From: Thioalkalivibrio sulfidiphilus HL-EbGr7 | Lineage (GTDB): Bacteria; Pseudomonadota; Gammaproteobacteria; Ectothiorhodospirales; Ectothiorhodospiraceae | Length of the DNA: 64,000 nt | Direction of reading: 5' to 3' | NCBI RefSeq assembly: GCF_000021985.1 | Contig: NC_011901.1 | Coordinates: 2,800,501-2,864,500 of the forward strand | Position numbers and translations under genes: made by a program | The notes under the pieces: model-generated | What the model saw: only the letters and a program-made list of their open reading frames with translations | What the model was told of the DNA's origin: nothing | Databases searched by the model: none | Part shown: positions 16,963-26,234 of the stretch, one piece after another | How the letters are laid out: every line of letters starts with the position of its first letter | Numbering within the stretch: the first letter of the stretch is position 1

Positions 16963-17361
16963 TTAAAGGGAAGGATGCCCCGGCGAGATGAACGTCTTTT
17001 CATGCTGCGCCTGGCAGCGGGCGCAGCGCTTGGCGGTGGGATAGGCGTCCAGGCGCTCATAGGCAATCGCGTCGCCGCAGTCGGTGCAGATGCCGTAGCT
17101 CTGGCCGGCGATGCGCAGCAGCGCGGCCTCCACATCACGGACCTCCTCCACGTGGCGGTCCACGTCCGCCAGATCCAGGTCCACCAGCAGGTCCGCCACG
17201 GACTGCTCGCCGATGTCGTGCACCTCGCCCGCGAGTCGGATGTAGGGTTCCTTGTCGGAGGCCAGCAGGATCTGGCGGGTCTCTTCCACCAGCGTCGTGA
17301 GGCGGTCCTTCAGGCGTGCCTCCAGTTCCCTGATCTGGGTATCAGACAATGAAGCGGGCAT
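16963..17361 (-). CDS. TraR/DksA-family zinc-finger protein
   Basis: 132-aa protein with an acidic helical N-terminus and a C4 zinc finger (C92-TD-C95 and C113-AR-C116) with 'YGICTDCGDAIAYERLDAYPTAKRC', the DksA/TraR signature. It lacks the long coiled coil of true DksA and so is of the short TraR/YbiI/DksA2 type. Such proteins bind the secondary channel of RNA polymerase or act as zinc-responsive homologues. It is a single gene, and the MITE-like element lies upstream. Confidence 0.88.
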   Translation of the reverse strand: MPASLSDTQIRELEARLKDRLTTLVEETRQILLASDKEPYIRLAGEVHDIGEQSVADLLVDLDLADVDRHVEEVRDVEAALLRIAGQSYGICTDCGDAIAYERLDAYPTAKRCARCQAQHEKTFISPGHPSL

Positions 17362-17480
17362 GGTTTCGAATCCTCGAAGAGATGGGGGGCTGGCTGATCG
17401 TCACCCTGATCCTGGGTGAGCTTGCGCCGGTGGACGGGATGCCATGCAAGGCATCGCAAAGATCGGCCTCTCCTGTGAAG

Positions 17481-17633
17481 CTAGTGTCCTGTCTGACAAT
17501 TATCTTGCCATTCAGCGTGGCTGTGCGGCGTTGCGCACCTTGCCAAGGGCTTGCCATTGGCTGCGGTGCGCGCCTTGCCTTGGCGCTTTTGCGAGGCTCT
17601 GAATGGCAAGATAATTGTCAGACAGGACACTAG
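17481..17633. mobile_element. MITE-like element with 35-bp perfect terminal inverted repeats
   Basis: A 153-bp segment is bounded by perfect 35-bp inverted repeats (17481-17515 and 17599-17633), each starting CTAGTGTCCTGTCTGACAAT. The interior is GC-rich, itself partly palindromic, and has no credible gene. The outer CTAG could be a target duplication or part of the ends. The right end reaches into the neighbouring PEP-enzyme gene and supplies its stop codon. Size and structure fit a non-autonomous transposon mobilised in trans; no transposase is in the window. Confidence 0.75.
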
Positions 17634-18907
17634 TCTTCGGCAATCAACGGGTCAAGACGGCTCTGTTCCATGAAAGACGTCAACATGGCACGCACGGCAT
17701 CGGAATCCGTCGCGCAACAGACCTGCTGTGCCAGGGCCCGGGCCTCGGCCATGGGCACCCGTGCCGCGCGCCGATGCAGATAGGGCAGCACGTGGGCGGT
17801 GACGGAAAAGGTGCGAAAGCCGAGACCCAGCAACACCGGCAGAATGCCCGGCAGCTGGGGCAGCAGGCCGCACAACTGGATCTCCCCCACCTGCGCACCG
17901 GCGGCCTCGGCCACCCCGTCGAGAAAACGGTACAGGGCCGGCGCGTGGGGATCCAGCCAGGGCCCCAGCGCCGGCTGGTCCCGGTCCGCAGCGAACAGGC
18001 ACTGCATCAGATCATTGAGGCCGAGGGCAACGAAGTCGGCCTCGTCCATCAGCCGGTCCAGCATCATGGCCAAGGCTGGCGTCTCCACCATGGCGCCGAT
18101 GGGCAGCCGGTCCGGCAGGTCGGCCAGCACTACCTCGCGCCAGCGCAGGAACTCCTCCACCGAGGTGAGGTAGGGGATCAGCAGGCGCAGTTGATGCTGG
18201 CGAGCGACACGGCCCGCCGCCCGCACCTGGGCCTGGACGATGCGTTGCACTTCGATCTCGTTGAACAGCCGCGCTCCCTGCATGCCCAACGCGCCGCCGG
18301 GCAGCGCCGCGCCACTCAGCCAGGACGGCCGCTTGTCGGCGGCGATATCCAGCAAGCGCAAAGTCACCGGCAGGGGGTTGGCCGCCTGGCAGATGTCCGC
18401 GAACGCCTGCTGATAGTAGGCCTCGTCGGGCACGGCGTCGTCCGCCGGCAGCAGGTATTCGGTACGCACCAGGCCGATGGCCGTGGCCCCCGCCGCCCGC
18501 GCCCGACCGGCTGCGGAGGCATCGCCCACGGTGCAGCGCAGCTCGATGCGCTCGCCGTCCCCGGTCCGGGCAGGGACCGCTGTCCACGCGGGTGGTGATG
18601 CGAGGGCCATGTCCCCTGCCGGATGGACCAGCAGGCCCCGCTCGCCGTCCAGCCAGACCTGCTCACCCAAGGGCAAGCGATCGGCCTGGGCACGGTCCGC
18701 CATGACCACCGGCACGCCCAGATCCAGCAGCCGGATCATGGCATGGGAAAACGGCGCGGCGCTCACCATCACGAGGCCCGTGAACGGCCCGGACAGCCCG
18801 TCCAGTTCGCCATGCTCCAGGACCAGGATCCCGGGGCCGGACCGGGGACGCCGGAGCGTGCCCCGGGCCTGGCCCGGTGCGTAGGGTGTGAGTTGCATGG
18901 CGCTCAT
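17630..18907 (-). CDS. PEP-utilising enzyme, enzyme I-like without HPr-binding domain
   Basis: About 425 aa from the ATG at 18907 (another is at 18898). It comprises a swivelling phosphohistidine domain ('SAAPFSHAMIRLLDLGVPVVM', where His replaces the TSHxAI motif) followed by a PEP-binding TIM barrel. Barrel motifs of PtsI are present: 'GLVRTEYLL', 'TLRLLDIAADKRP', 'GAMVETPALAMML' and 'DFVALGLNDLMQCLFAADRD'. The catalytic Cys region reads 'LCGLLPQLP' rather than CGExAgdp, keeping Cys but losing Glu. The N-terminal HPr-binding helical domain of PtsI is absent, so it cannot be a standard sugar PTS enzyme I. The stop codon comes from the MITE-like element. Confidence 0.75.
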   Translation of the reverse strand: MSAMQLTPYAPGQARGTLRRPRSGPGILVLEHGELDGLSGPFTGLVMVSAAPFSHAMIRLLDLGVPVVMADRAQADRLPLGEQVWLDGERGLLVHPAGDMALASPPAWTAVPARTGDGERIELRCTVGDASAAGRARAAGATAIGLVRTEYLLPADDAVPDEAYYQQAFADICQAANPLPVTLRLLDIAADKRPSWLSGAALPGGALGMQGARLFNEIEVQRIVQAQVRAAGRVARQHQLRLLIPYLTSVEEFLRWREVVLADLPDRLPIGAMVETPALAMMLDRLMDEADFVALGLNDLMQCLFAADRDQPALGPWLDPHAPALYRFLDGVAEAAGAQVGEIQLCGLLPQLPGILPVLLGLGFRTFSVTAHVLPYLHRRAARVPMAEARALAQQVCCATDSDAVRAMLTSFMEQSRLDPLIAED

Positions 18908-18999
18908 GGGATCATGGCCGGTCAGGTCAGCGGTCAACTCCAACTATGTAGTCCAGATCCCGACCTGCGCGCGCCGACGCAGGCCACAGGAGCCGGTCC

Positions 19000-19566
19000 A
19001 TGAGCAAACAGCTGTCCCACGTGGTGGGTTTCGATGACGCGCCCTTCGCGCGCAGCCATCGCGGTGACGTGCTGGTGGCGGGTGCCGTATTCGCCGGCGC
19101 ACGCCTGGACGGCGTGCTCTCCACCCGGGTGCGCCGTGACGGCGCCAATGCCACCGGGCGCCTGGCTGCCTGCATCATCGCCTCGAAGTTTCACGCCCAG
19201 CTGCACGCCGTGCTGCTGCAGGGCATCGCCTTCGCCGGCTTCAACGTGGTGGACCTGGAGGGATTGCACCGGGAGACCGGGCTTCCGGTGCTGGTGGTGG
19301 CGCGCCGAAAGCCGTCCCTTTCCACCATTCGCCGGGCGCTGCTGGATCACGTGCCGGGTGGCAAACGCAAGTGGCGGCTCATCGAGGCGGCCGGCCCGAT
19401 GGAGCCATTGGCGGGAGTGTTCGTGCAACGCCAGGGCATCGGTGAGACCCAGGCGCGACGCCTGATCGAGAACCTGCAGATCAACGGACTGATGCCCGAA
19501 CCCCTGCGCGTGGCGCACATGATCGCGGGCGGGGTGACGACGGGGGAGAGTCGGCATAGGGCTTGA
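19000..19566 (+). CDS. DUF99 family protein
   Basis: 188-aa protein of the DUF99 family: 'VVGFDDAPF', 'RGDVLVAGAVFAGARLDGVLSTRVRRDGANAT' and 'KFHAQLHAVLLQGIAFAGFNVVDLEGLHRETGLPVLVV' follow the family pattern. The family is known from archaea and some proteobacteria; an endonuclease V-like fold has been suggested, but no activity is established. It is divergent from the PEP enzyme gene and followed by a tandem heptamer repeat. Confidence 0.85.
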   Translation: MSKQLSHVVGFDDAPFARSHRGDVLVAGAVFAGARLDGVLSTRVRRDGANATGRLAACIIASKFHAQLHAVLLQGIAFAGFNVVDLEGLHRETGLPVLVVARRKPSLSTIRRALLDHVPGGKRKWRLIEAAGPMEPLAGVFVQRQGIGETQARRLIENLQINGLMPEPLRVAHMIAGGVTTGESRHRA

Positions 19567-19570
19567 GGGC

Positions 19571-19636
<66 letters not shown>

Positions 19637-19691
19637 TAAGGAGGATGCGTGCCGCAGGTGTTGCACGCTAGGGATGCTGAGCATTGATCTG

Positions 19692-19724
19692 CAAAAAACG
19701 AAGGCCCGGACATGCCGGGCCTTC
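19692..19724 (-). terminator. Rho-independent terminator of the DUF4397 gene
   Basis: A 10-bp perfect stem (19700-19709 with 19715-19724) and 5-nt loop are followed, on the minus strand, by a T-rich run (A-tract 19693-19698 on the plus strand). It lies 44 nt beyond the stop codon. Confidence 0.88.
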
Positions 19725-19767
19725 GAGTCTCTTCTTGACTGAACTGTCAGAGCAGCCCAGATCTGAC

Positions 19768-21135
19768 TTAGATGGGCTCCGCCAGGTCGTCCAGCAGGAT
19801 AAGTCCCAAGTCAGTTTCGGGCGGGAGCGGATCACGGGCGATGGCGCCGTAGAGGCCGCCTGCCTCGAGTTCCAGCTCCACGGGACCGATGGCAGCTGTT
19901 TCCGGCTCGCCAACAGGCGTCACGGTCACAAAGTAGGTGCCGGCTGCCAGCGACACATAACCGGTCTCAGCCTTGAAGGGCACATCGCTGAACACCGGAT
20001 CGACAGTGGTCAGATCGGTATCGGCCGCATCGGTCACGAAGATATCCACATTCCCGGCCAGCGTCGAAGCATGCACGATGCGCACGCGGGCCTCGGTGGC
20101 GATCCGACGCCGGTTGTCCACCAGGACCAGGGGCTCGATCTCGGCCAGCGTACCTACAGCAATCACGGTGTAGCTCTGCCCGGCCTCCAGGGTCAGATCC
20201 GCCTCGATGACCGGGTTGCCCACGGCGTTGCCCGTGGGGCCAACCTTGATGTTGTAGGTATCAGGGGCAGGCGCCAGGTATGCAGTGAACTCCGGGAAGG
20301 CAAGATCATTGACCAGCGTGACAACATCATTGGCCACCACGTCCACATTGGGCGCATCAGCCGAGGCATGCACCACCCGTACATTGGCCGGACTGTTCTT
20401 GTCCAGGATCTCAGTGGAACCTTCGCCATCCATCACCACCAGGCTGATGGGAGCGTCACCGGCAGCTGTATTCTGCACCGCGACCACCAGCAGATCGGCG
20501 CCACCGGGCAAATCAACCGTGCCGGAGTCAAACACGATGGTGTCGGCATCATCCGCGAGGGTCACGATGATCTGGTAGCTGCCCGCCTGGACGTTGACGG
20601 GACCGAGCACGCCTTCAGCCTCGAAGGTGCCGACGGGTGCGACACCTTCGGGAACGGTGTTGGTGTCGGGAGGCAGCAGATAGACATCCACCTCAGGGGC
20701 GTTGGGTGCCGCGTGCAATACCTGGATGCGGGTTTCGCCGGCACCCACGGTCACGCGGTCGACAGTGATCAGCAGAGGCTTGATTTCCGTCACCTCCCCG
20801 AACGCCACCACCGTGTACTGGGTCCCGGCCTCCAGATCAATGTCCAGAGGACCGATGACGGTCAACGTTGCTCCACCAGGCAGAAGGCCGTCGACGGCCA
20901 CCTCAAGACTGCCGGCCGGGACGGTCAGGTAACCGGAACCATCCTTGTAATCCACGCCTTCCAGCACGGGCGAACCACCCGCCAGGATGTTGACCGCGGG
21001 CGCGTCGGGAGAAGCGTGCAGGACGCGCACCTGGGTCGTCGGGTCGGAGGATGAGGATGAAGAGGAACTGCTGTTGCACCCCGCCAGCGACAGCGCCGCC
21101 AGCAGGAAAACCATCAATACGAGGATTCGTTTCAT
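19768..21135 (-). CDS. DUF4397-repeat lipoprotein
   Basis: 455-aa predicted lipoprotein. The signal peptide ends L-A-G-C, followed by a run of nine serines. The mature part has two DUF4397 units, each with paired beta-rich modules beginning 'VRVLHASPDAPAVNIL', 'IQVLHAAPNAPEVDVYL', 'VRVVHASADAPNVDVV' and 'VRIVHASTLAGNVDIFV'. The start at 21135 (M-K-R-I-L-V) is chosen because it begins the signal peptide. Probably surface- or periplasm-exposed; no enzymatic motif seen. It has its own promoter and terminator. Confidence 0.9.
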   Translation of the reverse strand: MKRILVLMVFLLAALSLAGCNSSSSSSSSSDPTTQVRVLHASPDAPAVNILAGGSPVLEGVDYKDGSGYLTVPAGSLEVAVDGLLPGGATLTVIGPLDIDLEAGTQYTVVAFGEVTEIKPLLITVDRVTVGAGETRIQVLHAAPNAPEVDVYLLPPDTNTVPEGVAPVGTFEAEGVLGPVNVQAGSYQIIVTLADDADTIVFDSGTVDLPGGADLLVVAVQNTAAGDAPISLVVMDGEGSTEILDKNSPANVRVVHASADAPNVDVVANDVVTLVNDLAFPEFTAYLAPAPDTYNIKVGPTGNAVGNPVIEADLTLEAGQSYTVIAVGTLAEIEPLVLVDNRRRIATEARVRIVHASTLAGNVDIFVTDAADTDLTTVDPVFSDVPFKAETGYVSLAAGTYFVTVTPVGEPETAAIGPVELELEAGGLYGAIARDPLPPETDLGLILLDDLAEPI

Positions 21136-21173
21136 GACGCCGCACTCCTGTACACTATGTGTAAGAGTGCATA

Positions 21174-21201
21174 ACTTTAGTACATGTTTCGCACAGGTCA
21201 A
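21174..21201 (-). promoter_or_regulatory. Possible sigma70 promoter of the DUF4397 gene
   Basis: On the minus strand TTGACC (21196-21201), a 16-nt spacer and TAAAGT (21174-21179) stand about 40 nt before the chosen start codon. The surrounding 295-nt gap is AT-rich compared with the rest of the window, and otherwise holds only a short word-repeat remnant near 21405-21432. Confidence 0.4.
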
Positions 21202-21430
21202 GGTGTTCTTTTGCACAAGCCTCAGGAATAGTGCACTAATTTTTGTTTTTCAGTAAGTTAAGTAACTATTTCTGAGATACAATGATTGGAGAATGCTTCG
21301 AATACCTGCCCATGACGTCATAATTAGCATAATAATTGTACAGTATTTAAGGGATGGAGCCCCTTCCTCCAAGGCATTCCGCATCGGAATATCAGGCCCT
21401 CCTTGCCACCAGCCACTTGAGACTTGCCCC

Positions 21431-23485
21431 TTACCTCACCACCGGCCCGCCACCCTCCAGCGCCACCGTGGCCAGCCGGTTGACCAGGTCCCTCCAGGCC
21501 ACCTCGCGGGTGAAGCCGATGACGTCGATGCGCGGCAGGCCCGAGCCCTGGACGATGTAGTAACCCTGGGGCGCGGGGGCGACGCCGTCCATGGTGCAGA
21601 CCTCGCCCACCAGGCGGCAGCTCAGGCCCAGCTGGCGGTAGGAGAAGTCCTCGAAGAAACGCAGGAATCCGCCCGAGAGCGCACCCCCCACACCGCTGCC
21701 CACCCGGGTCAGGTTGTCCACGGCCCGCTGGCTGATGCGTCGCGGCGTGGGGTCGCCGGGAGGCGTGCGGAATACCGCGTCGAAGTACACCGGCGACCAG
21801 CGCACCAGCACCAGGTCCCGGATGTCACCGTCCAGGCGGCCGGTGATCCGGCCCACGTCGAAGGTGCGGGTCAGTTCCGCCAGGTCCAGCCCGCGCACCT
21901 GGATCTGGGCGGAAAGCTCCGGCGCCACGCCCAGGGGATCGCGCAGGCGCAGGTCACCGAGGGTGACCGTGCCGTCGAAGGCGCGCACCAGCAGACGCCC
22001 TCCCACGGTGAGCAGGCCCTGTTCGTAACGCACGTCGGGGATGATGCCCGCCAGGGTACCCGAGAGCAGCGGCCAGCCCAGGGCCTGGGTGAGCCGTTCC
22101 ATGCTGATGGGCGTGAGCCCGCCATCGAAGGCCCAACGGGTCGCCCCACTGCCCAGACCGGCCACCTCGAACCCGCGGATCTCCAGGGCGCCGTCCAGAA
22201 TCGGCACGTGCACGGGCTCTGGCAGGCGTACCCCGTCCCGACCGATCTGCGGCTGGAACCGGATCGCGCCCAGGGCGATGCCGTAGACATGCCCGCCGTC
22301 CATGGCGACCCGGGAGGCGGGCGCGGTGCCGTCGGCCCGCCAGTTCAGCGCGGCGTCCACCCCATCCAGGGCGAAGCGCCCCATGCGGTCGTGCGCGAAC
22401 AGGCGCACGACCTGCACGGCCGCCTCCACGGGCTGCCCCTGTCCCAGACGCACCCGCCCGGCCAGCAGGCCCTCGCTGTCCAGGGCATCCAGGGCCGTGC
22501 CCGGCAGGAACGGCAGGGCATAGGTATCGAAGGCCGCCGGCAGGCGCAGGCGCTCCAGGTCCAGGGTGGCATCCAGGCCCGCCAGACCCAGCGCCGTGGC
22601 CCAACTGCCCCGGGCGGACAGGATCGCCACGCCGGGCTGCTCGAAACGCAGGCTGTCCACGGTGAGATGGCGGTCGGCCGGCCTGATCCGGCCACGCAGG
22701 TCGAGACTCAGGGGTGCATCCGCCTCCACGAACACCGGGTGCACGTAGACCCCACCGGCGTGCCAGCGCGCGGCCAGCTCGACCCGGTAGTCGGCGCGCT
22801 CCCGGCGCAGGGCGAGATTGACACCGAGCGCCAGTGCCTCGCCCGCCTTGAGCCCGTCCTCGCTGGCGAAATCCGCACCCGCCAGATCCAGTTGCAGGGT
22901 CGCGCTGTCCGGCAGCGCCCCTCGTCCCCGGGCATCGAGCCGGAATGCAGCAAAGCCGGTGGCGGCCACCGGCCAGGGATGGCCTGCAAGCCCGGAAACC
23001 CGGGACAGCCCCGCCAGGTCCAGCCCCTCGCCCCTGCCGCGCAGCTGCCAGCGATCCCCGTCGAGGCGGACGCTCAACTGCGCCCGCCCGCCGGCCAGAC
23101 GCAGGCCCTGCAGCTCCAGGGAGAGCACGCCCGGATGGGCATAGGTGAAGGCCGCGGTGAGCGACTGGGATCCCAGCCAGGGATGGTCGAACCGGACGCT
23201 GCCCCGCTCGCAGGTGCCGCCCAGGCCCTGCAAGGCCAGGGCGGGGCATTCCAGACGCACCCGCTCCAGCAGCATCTCATCGCCCAGCCGCAGCTGGCCG
23301 ATCTCGAGGCTCAGCCCGTGGCGCCCCTCGCCGGGGCGCAGTTCGGCCCGCAGGTCCGCGAGGGAGAAACCCTCCCCTTCCACGGATTCCACCGCCAGCA
23401 CCAGGGTCTCGACGGCCCGGGCAGGCGCCGCCAGCAGCACCAGACACAGGGCAAGGACGACAGGGCGCGGGAGGCGTTGGAGCAT
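21431..23485 (-). CDS. Large secreted envelope protein, AsmA/YdbH-like
   Basis: About 684 aa from the ATG at 23485, which begins a clear signal peptide (MLQRLPRPVVLALCLVLLAA, cleavage after A-R-A). The rest is regular, amphipathic and beta-rich ('LSLELQGLRLAGGRAQLSVRLDGDRWQL', 'VEAAVQVVRLFAHDRMGRFALDGVDAAL'), the look of AsmA/TamB/YdbH bridge-type proteins. The C-terminus ends 'GLPRIDVIGFTREVAWRDLVNRL'. YdbH is the partner of YdbL in E. coli, and a YdbL-like gene lies 5 kb away, so YdbH is the best guess. The assignment rests on pattern, not on a firm motif. Confidence 0.5.
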   Translation of the reverse strand: MLQRLPRPVVLALCLVLLAAPARAVETLVLAVESVEGEGFSLADLRAELRPGEGRHGLSLEIGQLRLGDEMLLERVRLECPALALQGLGGTCERGSVRFDHPWLGSQSLTAAFTYAHPGVLSLELQGLRLAGGRAQLSVRLDGDRWQLRGRGEGLDLAGLSRVSGLAGHPWPVAATGFAAFRLDARGRGALPDSATLQLDLAGADFASEDGLKAGEALALGVNLALRRERADYRVELAARWHAGGVYVHPVFVEADAPLSLDLRGRIRPADRHLTVDSLRFEQPGVAILSARGSWATALGLAGLDATLDLERLRLPAAFDTYALPFLPGTALDALDSEGLLAGRVRLGQGQPVEAAVQVVRLFAHDRMGRFALDGVDAALNWRADGTAPASRVAMDGGHVYGIALGAIRFQPQIGRDGVRLPEPVHVPILDGALEIRGFEVAGLGSGATRWAFDGGLTPISMERLTQALGWPLLSGTLAGIIPDVRYEQGLLTVGGRLLVRAFDGTVTLGDLRLRDPLGVAPELSAQIQVRGLDLAELTRTFDVGRITGRLDGDIRDLVLVRWSPVYFDAVFRTPPGDPTPRRISQRAVDNLTRVGSGVGGALSGGFLRFFEDFSYRQLGLSCRLVGEVCTMDGVAPAPQGYYIVQGSGLPRIDVIGFTREVAWRDLVNRLATVALEGGGPVVR

Positions 23486-23645
23486 GGCCTGAAGATGGAC
23501 CCGATAGGCGATCAAGGGAATACCGGTCGTGTTGATGACATCTGTCAATGATCCGCACCATCCCGTCGGCCAGCGACTATTCACTGGCCCATAAAAACAT
23601 AGATAATGTGATCTGCATCACATATTCCCCGCCCCGGACCTTTCC

Positions 23646-26234
23646 ATGACCGATCAGTCCCAGCCCCTGGACCTGATGTCCCGCTACGACACCCTGAACG
23701 AAGGTGTCCTGCGGGCCGTCCTGGAGGAGATGGTGGACGGCGTGGTGCTCATCAACCGCCTGGGCATCATCCGCGAGGTGAACCCGGCGGTGACGCGCAT
23801 CTTCGGCTATGAACGCAAGGAGATGCTGGGTGCCAACGTCAGTCTGCTCGTGCCCTCGCCGGACCGGGAGCGCCACGACCAGTATCTGCGCAACTACCTG
23901 CAGACCGGCGAGGGCCGCATCATCGGCGTGGGCCGCACGGTCCACGGTCAGCGCAAGGACGGCAGCCTGTTCCCCATGGAGCTGGCCGTGAGCGAGGTCA
24001 AGGCCGGTGGCGAGCACCTGTTTGCCGGGATCGTGCGGGACATCAGCGAGCGCCACCAGTTTCACCAGACCCTGGCCCTGTTCCGCAGGGCCATGGACAG
24101 TGCCTACAACGGCATCGCCATCGCAGACGTGGACGCCGAGGGCGAGCGCATCAGCTACGCCAATGCCGCCTTCGCCCAGATCACCGGCATCCCGGCGGTG
24201 GACCTGCTCGGACGGAGCCTGACCCTGCTGGCCTGCGAGGGCGAGGACGGGCAGACCTGCACGGCGATGGTCTCACAGATGCGCACCGGTGGTTCGATGC
24301 GCAGGACCCTGCGCTGCCAGCGCCCGGACGGCAGCCTGTTCTGGAACGATGTCACCCTCTCGCCCATCTTCAACGAGCGCGGCGAGATCAGCCAGTGCAT
24401 CGCCGTGCTTGCCGATGCCACGGCGCTCAAGGAGAGCGAACAGGCCCTGCGCCGCAGCCGGGACGCCCTGGAACGGCAGGTGGAGGCGCGCACCGAAAAC
24501 CTCACCGAGGTGGTCAGGCAGTTGCGCCGGGAGATCGAGGAACGCACCCGGGTGGAGTCCGCCCTGCGCCTGAGCGAGCAGCGCCTGGCCAACGCCCAGC
24601 GCATCGCGCGCCTCGGCCACTGGGAATGGGAGATCGCCACCGGCCGGCTGTACTGGTCCGCCGAGGTCTACAACCTCCTGGGCCTGGGCCCGGAATTCAC
24701 CACGCCGGACTACGAGCGTTTCCTGGAGATGATCCCCGGGGACGACCGGCAGCGGCTGCAGGAGGCCATCGCCCGCTGCCTCGAGCACGGCCTGCCCTAC
24801 GAGATCGACCATCGCATCACCTGCCCGGACGGCAGCGAGCGCATCCTCCACGAGGACGGCGAGCTGGTCTACGACGACGAGGGCAAACCCCTGCTGTTGC
24901 GCGGTACCGCCCAGGACATCACCGAACGCCACGACTACCAGAACCGGCTCAGGCACCTGGCCAACTTCGACCCGGTCACCGGGCTGCCCAACCGCACCCT
25001 GTTCAAGGACCGCCTGCAGCACGCCCTGGCCAACGCGACGCGCAACCAGCGCCTGGTGGCCCTGCTGTTCCTGGACATGGACCAGTTCAAGAACGTCAAC
25101 GACAGCCTGGGCCACATGATGGGCGACGAGTTGTTGCGCCAGACCGCGGAGAGGCTGCTGGGCTGCGTGCGCGAGGGCGACACCGTGGCCCGATTCGGCG
25201 GCGACGAGTTCATCATCCTCCTGGAGAACATCGAGCACAGCGAACAGGCGAGCCTGTCCGCCGAGCGCGTGGTGCAGGCCATGCGCCGCCCCTTCCGCCT
25301 GGGCGAGCACGAGCATTTCTGCAACGTGAGCATCGGCATCAGCCTGTACCCGGAAGACGACGAGCACCCGGAGGACCTGGTGCGCCACGCCGACAGCGCC
25401 ATGTACCTGGCCAAGGCCCAGGGTGGCGCCGGCTACCGCTTCTACACCCCGGACATGAACACCCGGGCCATGGAGCGCCTGCTGTTGCAGAACCAGCTGC
25501 ACCAGGCCCTGGAACTGGGCCAGTTCCAGGTCCACTACCAGCCCCAGATGGACCTGCGCAGCGGACGCATCTGCGGTGTCGAGGCCCTGGTGCGCTGGCA
25601 GCACCCGGAGCGGGGCCTGGTCCCGCCCGCGGAATTCATTCCGATGGCCGAGGACACGGGCCTCATCGAGCCCCTGGGGGAATGGGTGCTGCGCACCGCG
25701 GCGCGGGAGGTGCGCGGCTGGCAGGACCGGGGGCTGCCGGCCCTCAACCTGAGCGTGAACCTCTCTCCCCGCCAGTTCCGTCACCCGGACCTGCCGGGCA
25801 TGGTGGAGCGCGTGCTGGCGGAATCGGGGCTGGAGGCGGAGCGTCTGGAGCTGGAGATCACCGAGCGGCTGATCATCGTGGACCTGGAACACACCGTGGA
25901 CACCCTCAGCCGCATCGCCCGACTGGGCGTGCGGGTGTCCATCGACGACTTCGGTACCGGGCATTCCTCCCTCGCCTACCTCAAGCGCCTGCCCGTGCAC
26001 GCGCTCAAGATCGACCGGGAATTCGTCGACGGTATCGGCCAGGACAGTGACGATGCCGCCATCGCCGAGGCGGTGATCGCCCTGGGCCGCACCCTGCGAC
26101 TTCAGGTGATCGCCGAGGGGGTGGAGACCCGGGAACAGGCCAGCTTCCTGCGCGAACACGGCTGCGATGCGGTCCAGGGATTCTTCATCGCCCGGCCCAT
26201 GCCTGCTGGGGAACTGACGGGCTGGCTCAGCTGA
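23646..26234 (+). CDS. PAS-PAS-PAS-GGDEF-EAL c-di-GMP signalling protein
   Basis: 862-aa cytoplasmic protein with no membrane segment. Three PAS domains lie at roughly 20-140, 145-265 and 315-430, with a coiled-coil linker between the second and third. A diguanylate cyclase domain has intact GGDEF at 518-522 and an RxxD inhibitory site (REGD) five residues upstream. A phosphodiesterase domain has EAL at 646-648 and 'DDFGTGHSSLAYLKRLP'. Both catalytic domains look competent, so the net output depends on the sensed signal. PAS ligand (redox, oxygen or small molecule) is unknown. It is a single gene, and its 3' end overlaps the convergent AMMECR1 gene by 8 nt. Confidence 0.95.
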   Translation: MTDQSQPLDLMSRYDTLNEGVLRAVLEEMVDGVVLINRLGIIREVNPAVTRIFGYERKEMLGANVSLLVPSPDRERHDQYLRNYLQTGEGRIIGVGRTVHGQRKDGSLFPMELAVSEVKAGGEHLFAGIVRDISERHQFHQTLALFRRAMDSAYNGIAIADVDAEGERISYANAAFAQITGIPAVDLLGRSLTLLACEGEDGQTCTAMVSQMRTGGSMRRTLRCQRPDGSLFWNDVTLSPIFNERGEISQCIAVLADATALKESEQALRRSRDALERQVEARTENLTEVVRQLRREIEERTRVESALRLSEQRLANAQRIARLGHWEWEIATGRLYWSAEVYNLLGLGPEFTTPDYERFLEMIPGDDRQRLQEAIARCLEHGLPYEIDHRITCPDGSERILHEDGELVYDDEGKPLLLRGTAQDITERHDYQNRLRHLANFDPVTGLPNRTLFKDRLQHALANATRNQRLVALLFLDMDQFKNVNDSLGHMMGDELLRQTAERLLGCVREGDTVARFGGDEFIILLENIEHSEQASLSAERVVQAMRRPFRLGEHEHFCNVSIGISLYPEDDEHPEDLVRHADSAMYLAKAQGGAGYRFYTPDMNTRAMERLLLQNQLHQALELGQFQVHYQPQMDLRSGRICGVEALVRWQHPERGLVPPAEFIPMAEDTGLIEPLGEWVLRTAAREVRGWQDRGLPALNLSVNLSPRQFRHPDLPGMVERVLAESGLEAERLELEITERLIIVDLEHTVDTLSRIARLGVRVSIDDFGTGHSSLAYLKRLPVHALKIDREFVDGIGQDSDDAAIAEAVIALGRTLRLQVIAEGVETREQASFLREHGCDAVQGFFIARPMPAGELTGWLS

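Noticed and set aside
17362-17400. tRNA-like TTTCGAATCC sequence upstream of the dksA-like gene
   Set aside because: No cloverleaf arms can be formed around it.
17342-17557. 71-aa frame inside the MITE-like element
   Set aside because: It lies largely in terminal repeat DNA with no ribosome binding site and no recognisable product.
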